Positions 25,307 through 40,942 of a stretch of 64,000 nt of DNA are shown here, piece by piece; position 1 is the first letter of the stretch; every line of letters starts with the position of its first letter. The notes beneath the pieces were generated by a model. The model had not been told where the DNA came from, searched no databases, and saw only the letters and a list, made by a program, of their open reading frames with translations. Made by a program: the position numbers and the translations under genes. Source of the DNA: Glomus cerebriforme (taxonomy: Eukaryota > Glomeromycota > Glomeromycetes > Glomerales > Glomeraceae); NCBI GenBank assembly GCA_003550305.1, contig QKYT01000284.1, forward strand, positions 42,999-106,998. The letters are read 5' to 3'.

Positions 25307-25840
25307 ATGTTAACCATTCGATCTGGCGGACAAACAGGCGTCGATAGAGCAGCTCTAGATGCTGCACTACATTACAATTCTACCATAAACTTTAACAATA
25401 ATGGTGCTAATGATGCAAAAAAACCTTTTGTTCATATTACCGGTTGGTGCCCGAAGGGAAGACTTGCGGAAGATGGACCAATTTCATCGCGATACCCACT
25501 CATTGAAACGCTCAGTTCATTATATTCTGAAAGGACCGAATGGAATATCCGGGATGCAGATGCTACTTTGGTCCTTCTTTTATCCGCCACGACACCACCT
25601 GATCGTGGAACGGCCCTTACAATAGAAAAAGCTAGCGAACTTCAAAAACCATCGAAAATTGTTTTCCTTGATGACAATATCATGACCAATATTACTCAGG
25701 TCCTTCATTGGATGAACGACAACAAAGTTAAGATGTTAAACGTGGCTGGTCCAAGAGAAAGTAATAGCTCCGGAATTTACGCAAAAGCATATGACTTCGT
25801 TACTGCCTTATTAGAGATGAAAAATGAACCAGCAGGATAG
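25307..25840 (+). CDS. putative molybdenum-carrier (cpMoCo-like, SLOG fold) protein
   Basis: A single uninterrupted frame of 177 residues starting MLTIRSGGQTGVDRAALDAA. Diagnostic strings are SGGQTGVDRAALDAAL, GWCPKGRLAEDGPI, RYPLIETLSSLYSERTEWNI and a VAGPRESNSSGIY strand-loop near the C-terminus. This is the pattern of the bacterial putative molybdenum carrier family (PF12694), related to YpsA/DprA-LOG nucleotide-binding folds; it binds a nucleotide or molybdenum-cofactor-like ligand. The gene lacks introns although nearly all neighbours have several, and the family is mainly bacterial, so acquisition by transfer is possible. The frame is open a little further upstream, but this is the first ATG. 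An Asn-rich insertion (NFNNNGANDAKK) looks like host-style expansion. The exact biochemical role is unproven even in bacteria. Confidence 0.82.
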   Translation: MLTIRSGGQTGVDRAALDAALHYNSTINFNNNGANDAKKPFVHITGWCPKGRLAEDGPISSRYPLIETLSSLYSERTEWNIRDADATLVLLLSATTPPDRGTALTIEKASELQKPSKIVFLDDNIMTNITQVLHWMNDNKVKMLNVAGPRESNSSGIYAKAYDFVTALLEMKNEPAG

Positions 25841-26756
25841 ACGAAAGAATGCAAAGTTATATCGATGATAAATTATAGTAAATAGGACCTCTATTATACA
25901 CATATTTAAGAATATTGTTTAAATTAACACATGATTTCATAAAATTTTGATTTAAATAAAGCATATTGCTAATAACTTATTATAATTTAAAATTTAATGC
26001 TCACATTGTATACAATATTTCTTCACTGAAACAAGATTATATCTGCAAAAATTATCTTGCGGCCCCTGTTCAATTTCTGACTTCTTCTTCAACGTTATTC
26101 ATAATTGATATAAGGTGTAATCACTAATTAATATTCCTTTCTCGACAAACAACAAATTTATTCAGTATTTATTTCATAAAATCTTATGAAAAATTCCGAA
26201 GACATCAGTGAATAACATAATTATTCTCAGTTTCATTGATTATCGTGGTTGATTAAGTAATAATGAGATAAAAAAGATAATAATAAAAAGTCATATATAT
26301 CATTTACTTTCATATATATATATTTAGCATTTTAATTGGAAGAATTGGAAGACTTTCCAACTTCCAAGTTCCATGCGAAAATCGCTGTCGAGATTGTCCA
26401 AGAATAATAAAGATGAAACCAACTTAAGTAGAAAAGAAACCAGATCAACTAAAAAGATTCAAAGATAAAGCCTTTGCTTTTAATTTTATTATTTTAAGCT
26501 CGGGCCAGAGAAAGTCATATTGATTTGTATTAGTTTTGTATTATATAAAATTTCGTATAATATACTTTTCAATGATTTAAAAATTTCATGCAAATCAAAT
26601 ATTAATCGCATTGCATTTTAATAGCATAATACTAAAGTACATATATCAACTTCCATTATATCTATTAAATTTTCACTATTATTATCCATCGTTCTATTAA
26701 TTAAATCATTTAATTTCCTTTTTTTTCATATTTCTTTCCCTCTCTAGATAATAATT
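25841..26756. other. convergent spacer
   Basis: AT-rich 3' spacer between the molybdenum-carrier-like gene (+) and the CapA-like gene (-). A slightly less AT-rich island at 26335-26530 has no convincing ORF. Nothing else is seen. Confidence 0.55.
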
Positions 26757-28736
26757 TCAAATATTAATAACTAAACCACCTTCATGATTTTCTACACATT
26801 TAGTTCCGAAATCATTACACAATGATTTCATTTTATCAATTAACCATTCATAATCTGATTCCTCCTCTTTTTTTTCCAACAAATTTACTTGTAAAAGATC
26901 GATTTTTTTTGGATGCAAATCAATTTTGGTAAATTTAATATGTTTTGCAGGTGTGACTGACAAATGAAGCGTGTAAATAAACCCTAAATCGTTTCGAAAT
27001 TCTATTGTTGTCCATTAAAAAAGAATAAGTATAATTGTAATCTCGGTTTTGATTAGATACAAAACGATATTTACCTGGATTCACCAAATAATCATTCACA
27101 AAATCTATTAATGAAAAAGTGATTTTTAATAAATTCGATGCATAAAATAATTGAAAAAGAGTACTGTACTTTGCATTAGTACTTACCACCACATCCATAA
27201 AATATTGGTTTACCTTTATAAATTTCAATTCCTTGTATATGAAGACTTGAATGTCCATGAATAACATCAACACCCTTTTGAATACATAAAATTATTTTTC
27301 AGTTAAGTTTGAAAATAAAACACTTAAAAAATTACGCGTTCTAGTATTCTTACAGCGTCAATTAATCTTCTAGCAAAGTTAACTAAAGTATATCGAGGTT
27401 TCCAAGAAGAATTTTGGCTGAAACGTAATGAGACAACTATCAAATCAACATATTTACGATATTTTTGTACTTGATTTTGAAATTCTAATAAATTTTGTGA
27501 AGAAACCGGACTAATAAAATAAAGGCCTGCATGTTCTTTTGGAGATCGAATGTTCTATATAAATTAATTATTTAGAAATATTTTTGTTAGATACGTAAAA
27601 AAAAATAAATAAATAAATAAAATAAAAATAAAATAAAATAAAATAAATGGTCAAATTTTTACATACAGGAATTGGAATATGACATTTTCCAGAATTTTTG
27701 TAACATGAAGACCATTCTTGTGGATGATCCGCCGCAGAAAAGCAAGCAATTTGCAAAGTAGTTCCTATAATTCATCACATATATATGTATGTAAAAAGGA
27801 ATATTTATAATTTATTTAATGAGTCAAAAATGATTTTTAAAAATGCGCGTTTAAGATATACCATCGTGAGCATTAATGTTAACAATACAAGGATCCATAG
27901 CTTGTTCTTTAAAATCACCAACACCAGCATAATTAATTTGATTATCGTTTAAAGTTTTGATAGTTTCTCTATAACCTGCATAACCATAATCAAGTATACG
28001 ATCATTTGCTAAAGAAACGAATAATGGGCTAGAATTTGATACGTGAGAAAGGTTTGTTGATACAAATGAAGGTGTGAGCGGAAGAATATTTGAGAATTGT
28101 GGTGTTAAGAGTGTAAGTGCTTGAATGTGCTAATATAAAAATTCGGAGGAGATTAAAAGAGAAGATAAAGTCAAAAGAAAGAAAGAAAAGAAAGAATTTA
28201 TAATTTATATGATGTTTTTGAAATTACCCGAGGAAAAAAACGAACATTTAATGATTTTGGCCATGTTTTAGATTCTGTTGTAATCGTCTAAAAATTATTT
28301 AAAGGAATTTAAGTATGAGTTTTTATCTCAATTCAAAATTTAAATATTTAAAATATCTATCATTTATTTTTATCATTTACAGTTTCGAGATTTCCTAGTA
28401 ATATAATAGATAGAAAAAAAATCATATAAAGTTTCATTAGCTGTGAGTCCGTAAAAAATTGTGCATAATGAAACATTTTGTAATTTACCAATGAAGAAAT
28501 CAGCATCCTTATTCAAGACATCCAAAGTATTTCCATAAGGATACCTATTATCATTAAAAATCAATTTTTTTTTTAAAAAAAATATAATGTTTGTTTTCTT
28601 TATTCCCAAAAAATGATATATACTTGTGTTTGTTTACGATATTACTGTGATTATTCTCAAACACCAATTGATTAATAAGTTGACCTAACATAATACCACC
28701 AACTAATGTTATTGAAAATTTTCCTGAAATATCCAT
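26757..28736 (-). CDS. CapA / poly-gamma-glutamate synthesis-type metallophosphatase-like protein
   Basis: About ten exons give about 330 residues of the PGA_cap (CapA) family, a calcineurin-like fold named from bacterial capsule synthesis. Order: LVGGIMLGQLINQ, PYGNTLDVLNKDADFFIG, NLETTITTESKTWP, FVSLANDRILDYGYAGYRET, INYAGVGDFKEQAMDPC, FSAADHPQEW, GVDVIHGHSSLHIQGIEIYKG, YGCGDFVNDYLVNPEFRNDL. Exon 3 is a 14-nt microexon (28381-28394) that supplies the NLET motif. The intron about 27011-27074 must be removed to give NPEFRNDLGFIY, the family motif; reading through it changes frame. Two usual metal-site motifs are altered: GD in the first strand reads GG, and NNH reads NDR, whereas NLE and HGHS are kept. 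It could be a weakened enzyme or a pseudoenzyme. The substrate in fungi is unknown. Confidence 0.85.
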
Positions 28737-29585
28737 CTTCTATAAAGAAGAAATTAAAATTAGGTATTATTTCGCGGAAAAAGAGGTTTTTTTTATATAA
28801 GAAAAATAAATCATTACAAATCATTATATCATTTTTACCACGGGAAATCTTCAATAATCATATTAGCTGAGTCGTGGTTTACGTTCAGTTTTCAATTTCT
28901 CAGCCAGCTTAACGGCTTAGTAGGGGAAAAATGCGATACGATTAATTAGATACCATATCTTTAATTGGTTAATATAACCATCCATCTACTGTATCAGGAT
29001 TAAATTTGTCAGAAAGATACATAAATCACGTGAAATACGTTAAAATGGCATGTATGGGAAATTTTTTTTTTCATTAATTTATTATTTTAGACATTTACGC
29101 CTTATCTAATTGAAATTTAGTTAAAGCATACCGATTAGAGACGATGAATATAAATAACAAAGAACTGGATCATTCCATATAACGCCCATGTCGTTTGATG
29201 ATGCGAGAACTTGTGAAATAGAGAGCAAATTTAAAAGAATGATTCAGAAATAGACTCGATTGGTTATGACTTATGAAAGCGAATCAGATGAGAGAATGAA
29301 GGTTGTAGGTTACACTCTAAGCATATTTGGAATTATTGATGGTAAATATTTATTAAAATAGGAATTATTTTGTTTTACTTTTTCGAAATGTATTGTAATT
29401 TAAAAATTCAAAAAGGCTAGGTTGAATATCTCGTGCATAATTTTTTTATGTATGTATATATGATCCTTTGTAATTCGGGCCGATCAATAGGACTGAATTT
29501 ATGATTTATAAGCAACCGTTGTTCCCATAATACTTCTCAAACCACCCACTCTCTCATCGTTTTATAGAGTCTTATCCAAACAAAC
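28737..29585. promoter_or_regulatory. divergent intergenic, CapA-like / fasciclin promoter region
   Basis: An 850-bp spacer between divergent starts. An E-box TCACGTGA is at 29026-29033. Several islands are less AT-rich (28855-28930, 29140-29345). A short ATG near 29268 (MTYESESDERMKVV...) runs into AT-rich DNA and is not called. No gene is supported. Confidence 0.45.
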
Positions 29586-32190
29586 ATGTTAAACATACGT
29601 ATAATATTATTTTTCACATTTATACTTTCACTCTTATCAAATCTTTCTGTTGCCAAAAAGACTATTACAGATGTACTTTACAGTCAGAAGAGGTTTAGTA
29701 AACTAGTTACAGCTTTGCAACGTACTAGACTTCTACACGAAATCAATCGTTTAGAAACTGCAACTTTATTCGCACCTTCAAATGAAGCTTTCGATGATGA
29801 CCCCCTTATGACTAGAGAACGTATGCTGTACCATTTTCTTTTCGGAGAATTTAAAAAAGAAGAACTTCATGATGGACAGCTATTAGATACTCGTTTGGAT
29901 ATGGATGAAAAACTTGGTACTATTGGACAAAAAGTTAAAGTTGAAGTTGCTGATAATGAGATTTATGTTGGTAATGGAAGAGTTACAGACACTAATTTAG
30001 AAGCTGATAACGGTGAGTATAGCAAACCGGTAATTATAAATTTAAAATTTTGACAGATTTTATTTAAATACTTTGATATAAATCATAGGAATTATTCATG
30101 TAATCACCGAAGTGTTGGATACTCCTGTGGACTTGTGTAAGTGAAAAATAAATAAATAGGAAAGATATAATCAATTTGCTTATTATTAATTAAATCGATT
30201 TATATTTTTTGTAGATACAACTTTGACTTCTATGGATCAACTTCAAGTTTTTTCCGAATACCTTCGTAAGAAAGAATTAGATGATCATTTGTCAAATGGA
30301 AATCATATTACTATATTTGCTCCAACAAATGATGCCATAAAAAGTCAATTGAGTTTTCATGAAAGGGAATATTTGATGGGAGAATGTGGGGGTGGTTTAG
30401 ATGATTTGGAATTATGGGTCAAAAATCATTTACATAATGATACAGTTTTATACTCGGAAGCATTTAAACTTGGAATTACAAAAGGTTTAAATTAATTCGT
30501 CTAATTTTAATTCGATTTAAGGAAATAATATTTTTTATTAAATTTTCCTTTCCTATAGTTCCTACGATACGCGAAGAATATATAAAAGTTGAAAAAGATG
30601 AACAAGGCAACATGCGTGTTGCTGATGGAGATGTGACATTTAGAGATTTATTGGCCGAAAATGGTATAAATTATTTATCATTTTAACGCTTGATTTTTTA
30701 ACGTTATTAACATATTTTTCACTCATATATTAGGTGTTGTTCATGTTATTACTAGTGCTGCAACGCCACATTCTCTTAAATTCACAACACATAAGTACCT
30801 TTGTGGGTTGAAAGCTACAAAATTTGTAGCGTCTATCATAAAACATGAATTGCAACATTATATAGAAAACACAAAAAACTCATCATATACAATATTAGCG
30901 CCGAGAGATGATCATTTGGATGAAAGTTTAACATTGAGATATCACATTATAAAAGGAAAATATTTACCTTCAGATTTAACAGACGAGATGCTCATTAAGA
31001 CTGAATTTACAACTGAAGAATTAAGAAATAATAGTCAAAGAGCTACTGTGAATTTAATTCAAAAATGGGATAAAGATAAAGAAGATATTCAGAGGACCGA
31101 AATTCAATTCAATGGAATTAGTGTAATTGGTGACCCAATTGAAATTGGAAATGATATTATTTATATATTATCAAATACTATGACACCACCTCAATCTGTT
31201 ATAAAAATTCTCCATGAAAATAGACAATTATCTTCAATGAGTACTTATATTATGATCACTGGCATGATACAGAAGGTTAGATCAGCTAAAGGTATTACAA
31301 TTATTGCACCATCAACGGAAGCGTTTACACAACTAGGATTAATTAATCAATATTTAATACATCAAGATGCAAAAGATGAGTTAATATCCGTATTATTACA
31401 TCATATAATTAATGAAACGATATATAGTGAAGATATATCAGAAGATGGAACAACATATTATACAATAGGTGGGGATCCAATTAAAATTTATAAGATGAAT
31501 GATAATATATTTGTTAGTAATGCAAATGATACGTCAAAAGTTAGCAGAAAAGATGTATTAACTTCAACAGGAGTATTACATGTACTTGATAAAGTTATAA
31601 CACCGCCAACATTACATATAACATTAGGCAAATTACTTAAAGGAATTAATGCCCAGACATTTTTAGATATTGTTGAAGCAGCCAATTTAACTGAATTAGT
31701 ACAAGATCCATTAGAACCATTTACAATATTAGCACCAACAGAAGGTGCATTTAAAAAAATTAATGTGACTAAATTATTAGCGGATCCTGAGTTAGCAAGT
31801 AGATGGGCAAGATTACATATGATACCATCAACGATTGATGAGTTGACAGATAATTATGAAGTACCCACATTATTATCAAATGATGCTAACTTGATTATTA
31901 AAAAAGATTTAAGAGGTAATTATAATATTGAAGTAAAAGGTTATTGGAGTTTTAAGGAAAAGGCCACATTATTAAGTAGTGGTAAAACTTGGAATGGTGG
32001 TGCTGTTTATGAAATAGATAAAGTTTTATTACCTGAACATGTTACTCAGCATATTGGTAGTACATTTGCAGATATTACTATTGGTTCTGTATTATTTGGG
32101 TTTATTGTTATGAGTGGTGTTTATTGTTGGCATTTCTGGAATATCTGGAAAAGACAAAGTTATCAAGAAATTAGAAATGAAAATGAATAA
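29586..32190 (+). CDS. five-unit fasciclin (FAS1) membrane glycoprotein
   Basis: About 765 residues in six exons: a signal peptide (MLNIRIILFFTFILSLLS), five FAS1 units and a C-terminal membrane helix. Each unit shows the FAS1 H1-type box: TLFAPSNEAFDD, ITIFAPTNDAIKSQ, YTILAPRDDHLDES, ITIIAPSTEAFTQL and FTILAPTEGAFKKI. Most units end with GIIHVITEVLDTP-like H2 strings (GVVHVITSAATP, GVLHVLDKVITPP). The last hydrophobic stretch (ITIGSVLFGFIVMSGVYCW) is followed by a short basic-acidic tail (KRQSYQEIRNENE), so it is a type I protein with the FAS1 units outside or in the vacuole lumen. FAS1 proteins mediate adhesion or organelle events; in fungi related proteins affect vacuole fusion or pathogenic development. 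The last, very AT-rich exon (30739-32190) carries units 3-5. Convergent with PTPA. Confidence 0.93.
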
Positions 32191-32513
32191 TAATTATTAT
32201 TATTGAACCTTTTATGTCTACTTAAAAAAATATATAATAAATATATGTTTAAGTTGATATTATTAATCATATAGCATTTTTTAATTTTTATTTTTATCAT
32301 CGTATTTTATCTTTATTGTAAATAAATTTTTATTACTTATATTACATTTATTAAAAGCACAAATAAATCAAATAAAATTCAATTCTATTATAATTATTTT
32401 TTGTATAAGCGTATAATAACTTAAGTAATAAATAAGTGTTTGTTATAAAAATGTTTTTTATTCTTTCAAGATATTTAATATCTTGAGAGGTTTCTTAAAA
32501 AGAAAATTCCTAC
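32191..32513. other. convergent spacer
   Basis: 323-bp 3' spacer between the fasciclin gene (+) and PTPA (-). Only AT-rich DNA is seen. An imperfect inverted repeat at about 32465-32500 (TCAAGATATTTAATATCTTGA) could be a 3'-end hairpin. Confidence 0.5.
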
Positions 32514-34125
32514 TTAATCAAATGGTAACCTCTTAAAACTTCCTTCTTTCATATTCATTTGACTAGCACCAACGGCACTAGGAATTTTAATACCACAACA
32601 ATCGGGAAATTCTTGTCCAAAAGCATGTACATGATCTTCATGTTCCAGATCTTGTTCCTCTAATCCATTAGAATTTCCTTCAAAATATATTAAACTTCCA
32701 AACATAAAATGTTGCATTATAGGTAATTTTCCAAGTACTTCTCCTTTATACATCTTAATCATTCCTTCATTAACTTTTTTCCATTCTTTGACTCCTATAA
32801 AATAAAATAAAAAAAGTACGAAAATTAAAAAAAAAACAACCCATAGAAACATATTACTTTAAATTCTTGCCAGATATATCATCCAACATCGGTGAATTCC
32901 AACGGAGAGATGCTGTTTTAACCTACATTGAATAAAATCAGGTTTTTCTTTGATTTAGTTAACGTTGTTCCTCCCATTATATAATTAAGTTTGCTTATAA
33001 TAAATATATACCGAATTTATGAATTTTATACAGGCTAAATACATATATTCTTTAGAAAATTCATCAACAATATCCTTATCATGAATTGACTTTGGCTTGA
33101 TATATTTATGTCCTGAAATAAAAAAAGGTTATTATAAAAAAAAAATAAAAACTAAAAAAAATTATTTCATTATTCGATCGATATATATTATTACCAGTTA
33201 ATTGAGCTGATCCAAACATGAATGGTAAAAAGTGATAATCATCTAATCCCCAAACTCCATGAGATCCAGCCGGTTCAAGCCAATATTTAAATTGAAGGTT
33301 CCTCATAACTTCTATATATCTTTTAAATAGAAAGTATTATACATCTCGAAAATTTAAAAAGTATTTATTTTTTCAATTATATTTACTCACTTTTGAAAGA
33401 CTCTTAATACAATAGATGTATAATCAACTGGTCCAATCAAACCCAATTTTTCAAAACACAATCTATAAATGTTGAAAAATAAACATGAGAATAATATTTC
33501 TTAATAAGAAAATATTCAAATTTATACTTACAACCAAACTATAAAATTAGCTTCATGACCTGTTCCATAATCAATCCTTTTTCGATTTCCCCAACTCTCC
33601 ATGAAATATCGTGAAACTTCTTTAATTGCTTCTGGAGGTAAAGAAAAAGGTTCATGAACTTCTTCCGCATTCTATAAGAAATTTAAATAATAATAAATTG
33701 CTGCGGATCAAATGGAATAACTTCGACAAAAGATATGCTTACGTTAGCAATCCGATCATAGAAGACTCTGAAAGATGGATTCCCAAATCTACTTTTTTCA
33801 TTTTGTACAGGTGATATCTCTTCACAATAGGTATTCACATTATCTAGAATCTCCAACATCTTCGATAAAGTCTATAAATATATTTATTAAAAGTGGATAA
33901 TTCTGAAACTCTATTCAAGTATATTATTCAAAGAAAAAATCAAGTTAAACTTACCGGAGAAATAAAGCATTCAGTACTTAGAGATAACCCTTTAACTGAA
34001 TTATTTAACCTCTCAATAAAACCAATAAAATCTTTATACGCATCAGATTCATGAAATTTATCAAGATCATCTTTGGTAAGTATTTGTCGTTTTGGAACCA
34101 TAAAAGTTAAAGTAGTAGCAGCCAT
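32514..34125 (-). CDS. PTPA, serine/threonine protein phosphatase 2A activator (Rrd-type)
   Basis: About eight exons encoding about 380 residues. PTPA is a peptidyl-prolyl isomerase-like chaperone that activates PP2A and its relatives (Rrd1/Rrd2 in yeast). The protein starts [20 protein letters not shown]. It contains [32 protein letters not shown] (the diagnostic GTGHE string), [20 protein letters not shown], then FGSAQL, and a C-terminal [18 protein letters not shown]. These are the most conserved blocks of the family. The C-terminal tail (about 50 residues, acidic then FKRLPFD) is family-variable. Divergent from alanyl-tRNA synthetase with 168 bp between starts, convergent with the fasciclin gene. 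Confidence 0.95.
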
Positions 34126-34293
34126 TTCCGCCTTAAAAAAACGTGGTGAGATTTTGAAAAATTTATGATCTTAAAAAACTGTCAATCACTCAATCACCGG
34201 CTGAGAATTTAATAAACACGTGATAAACTGGTAACGTTAACTCAGCACATGAATTAAAGATTATTGGACGATCAATTCTGTTATAAAAAAGGG
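34126..34293. promoter_or_regulatory. bidirectional promoter, PTPA / alanyl-tRNA synthetase
   Basis: The 168 bp between the PTPA start and the upstream alanyl-tRNA synthetase ATG. It carries an E-box CACGTG at 34217-34222. No clear TATA box is seen. Shared use is inferred from spacing. Confidence 0.45.
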
Positions 34294-38169
<3,876 letters not shown>

Positions 38170-38409
38170 AAATAGAGGAGATAATTTATTTTATAAACAA
38201 ACCAATCTGATTAATTATTATTAATTGTATGATTATTATTTTTTTTTTTTAAAAAAAAATAAAATAATATTTCTTTATTATTATTATATTTTATTTGTAA
38301 TAGGAAAAATCTTATTCTGTTAATAAAATCGAAATTTTTACGCAGATTCACATGATTTAAACAACTCGTTAAAGTAATATATATAATATATATAGGTCAA
38401 TTTTATGGT

Positions 38410-39293
38410 CTATTCTTTGACTTCACCACAATCCACAATCTCGATTTTTTTGGCAGTTTTTCCGCTGGATGTACCAAGTTGTTCTACTTTATAGACAATA
38501 TCCAAACCTATTTCGAATAAATGAAAAAAAATTTTAACAAAGAAAAGAAGACATTAAAGAAACCTAATTGGAAGAAACCAACCTTTAACAACGTTACCAA
38601 AGACGACATGTTTGCCATCTAACCAGGGAGTTTTAACAGTACAAATAAAGAATTGAGATCCATTGGTGTTAGGACCAGAGTTAGCCATAGAAAGGATACC
38701 TAATAAATCCCAAAGGTGATTAGTATAAAAGGAATGAAGAAATTATATAAGGTAGATATACATACCTGGTCCAGTATGTTTCAAACTAAAGTTTTCGTCG
38801 GCAAATTTTGTACCATAGATGGACTTTCCACCGGTACCGTCTGACCTGGTAAAGTCACCTCCTTGAATCATAAATTCGGGAATAACACGGTGGAATATGG
38901 AACCTTTGTATCCGAATCCATTTTCTCCAGTACATAAGGCTCTAAAATTTTCCGCTGTAAATTTATTTAAAGACAAATTAAAAAATAATGGTATTTGATT
39001 ATTGCCAAAGTTGGTTATATATATTTTTTACCCGTTCTTGGAACAACATCTTTTCTAAGTTCAAATTCAATACGCTAAACAAAAAATAATTAATATTATT
39101 GTGTTGTCTAAAAGTCTAAATATAAAAATTAAATTAGATATTAAAAATAAAAATAACTTACACCTAAATGCTCATCACTAGTAGCAACTTCAAAGTAAAC
39201 TTTTGGGTTTGCCATTGTCGTTAAAGTTCTAACGGAGGTAGTTCGTAGTGTATTAAAGAATGTAGAAGTCCGTAAAAAACATACACTAGACAT
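38410..39293 (-). CDS. cyclophilin A-type peptidyl-prolyl isomerase with optional presequence
   Basis: A single-domain cyclophilin in five exons. The catalytic core is intact: [20 protein letters not shown] (FHR and QGGD), [20 protein letters not shown] (the F before ADENF is the active-site Phe region), [36 protein letters not shown] and a C-terminal [11 protein letters not shown]. The family usually starts at [16 protein letters not shown] (ATG at 39213-39215). The frame stays open upstream to an ATG at 39291-39293, which adds 26 residues, [20 protein letters not shown] then VRTLTT. These are rich in Arg/Ser/Thr and have no acidic residue, a mitochondrial-type presequence. A single gene making both cytosolic and mitochondrial cyclophilin is known from Neurospora crassa. 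Convergent with AlaRS. Confidence 0.94.
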
Positions 39294-40308
39294 TACTGCG
39301 GAATTACTCGACAAAGAGAAAAAAAAAATTTTTTTTTGTGGTACTTACTTTTTCGTTAGAAAACGGGTCAAAGCTGATTTTTTTTTTTGAAATGTGTGTT
39401 GGGGGGTTTTATAGTTTACTGATTATCGAAAAAAGATTACCCGAAACTTCCCGTTTACAATTCGTCACTTTTTTTTTGTCATACCTAAATATTTCATGGG
39501 ACAATCTGGGAACTTCAAATAAACCGGATTTTTATCAAGCTAAAAAAATCCCCACACACAACACAGTTTTACGTGAGTACGAACTAATTCTGTGGTATTA
39601 AACCTTATCTGTTCCGCAAACTCAAAATATTTGTACATATAAAACAGCAAAAAATGGTAATGAGCAAAGTTGCTGCAGAGAAAAAAACTTCATGATAGGT
39701 TTACGGATCATGGTTGGATAAAATGACTGCTTATATCTCGTTTTTATATGCACCCCAAGTCTCTTTTTAGACCATCCTTGACATTTGGCTTGGGAATCCA
39801 TTTCACGATTACTATCGATCCTAACTTTTGAAGCTTAACGTCAAAGAACAGCTGAACTAACTAATATTGTGAATTTCGCTGTTATTTTACTATTTATTAT
39901 AAGATGTGGCATCATGTCAATACTTTTCCCAGATTGGAAATTGATTTCCTTACAAAGCTGAATTGATAGTATTGAGAACATAAAACGTTTTGGTTGCCCT
40001 TTTAAAAACGTTTGTCAGTCCCAACACACCATTAACTCATAAAGATCTTGTGAACTTTCATCTACTTCACTTTCTAAGAAGTCTTTGACTCTGTAATATG
40101 TTTTGCTTTTACTTGACCATCAGCAGCTATTTTAAAAAGCTTTATTAAGAGACAATAAACTTTTACTGTATTATTTAGAAAATGATAAATGCCTCTTCCC
40201 TTTGTTCGAAGGAAAAAACTTGTTGGTCTAATAGTAGATTATAGTGATATAAAATAATTTTGTATCATGTTTTAGTATGTTCAAAAAAGGTAATTTTCGT
40301 AACTATCT

Positions 40309-40328
40309 GTTAATTCTGGCCGGAATTA
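40309..40328 (+). repeat. dispersed GGCCGGAATTA repeat, copy at 40.3 kb
   Basis: GTTAATTCTGGCCGGAATTA, identical over 20 bases to a copy at 56917-56936. The motif is itself nearly palindromic. Confidence 0.7.
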
Positions 40329-40801
40329 TATCTAAATTACGGATTACGGATGCCTTTACTTTATATATAACAAGTCAGTTCATATATTATGTACTTATGG
40401 ACACTTATTGCTAAAATTCTTCTTTCATACAAGTTTTCAAAATTACTACATTGTAAAGCTATTCAAATTACATTAGAAGCAAATAAATTCTAACTGCAAA
40501 TTTTTTTAACCGTTGTTAAAAGTTTGGAAAGCAAAGAAATCCCCATTCAAAAAATTTTTACATGGTTTAGTACACAAATTTAATACCTAATCACTCGATC
40601 TCGGCTAACTGATAACCGACTCGAAAACAGAACAATGTAGAATAGCGTCGACCTGTAAAAACAGATTTAATCGCTCAATCGTTTCATTCTATATATTAAA
40701 CATCACGATTCATAATACGCGAAATATACAATTCGTATTATCGTATATGCTATCCGGAACGGGAATCTGCTGATCAATTGTCAGTAGTACAATCACTACA
40801 A

Positions 40802-40828
40802 TGATTAATGCAGTGAACGCATTAATCA
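40802..40828. promoter_or_regulatory. perfect inverted repeat upstream of fusion gene
   Basis: TGATTAATGC (40802-40811), a 7-base spacer AGTGAAC, then GCATTAATCA (40819-40828). Exact pairing read from the sequence. It could be a dimeric regulator site or an RNA hairpin if the leader extends this far. Confidence 0.45.
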
Positions 40829-40942
40829 AAAAGGTAATATTAGTTTTAATACAGATAACGAATCTGACCAAACAATGAATATTCTTTTTGATATAAAGAA
40901 TGATTTTTTTGGATGCTTAGAAGTTAGAACCGTTCACTCAAA

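Larger units (their letters stand above)
39294..40942. promoter_or_regulatory. divergent intergenic, cyclophilin / ubiquitin-like fusion
   Basis: About 1.65 kb. It contains one copy of the GTTAATTCTGGCCGGAATTA repeat at 40309-40328 and a perfect 10-bp stem hairpin TGATTAATGC...GCATTAATCA at 40802-40828, about 115 bp before the fusion gene. An ORF at 39338-39601 has no recognisable content and is not called. Confidence 0.5.

Noticed and set aside
26935..27273. Frameshift in the CapA-like gene
   Set aside because: The change of frame between YLVNP and FRNDLG is explained by a 64-nt GT-AG intron.
28381..28609. CapA-like protein lacking the NLE Asn
   Set aside because: The first reading through the intron gave GKLQNV; a 14-nt microexon restores GNLET, so that residue is not lost.
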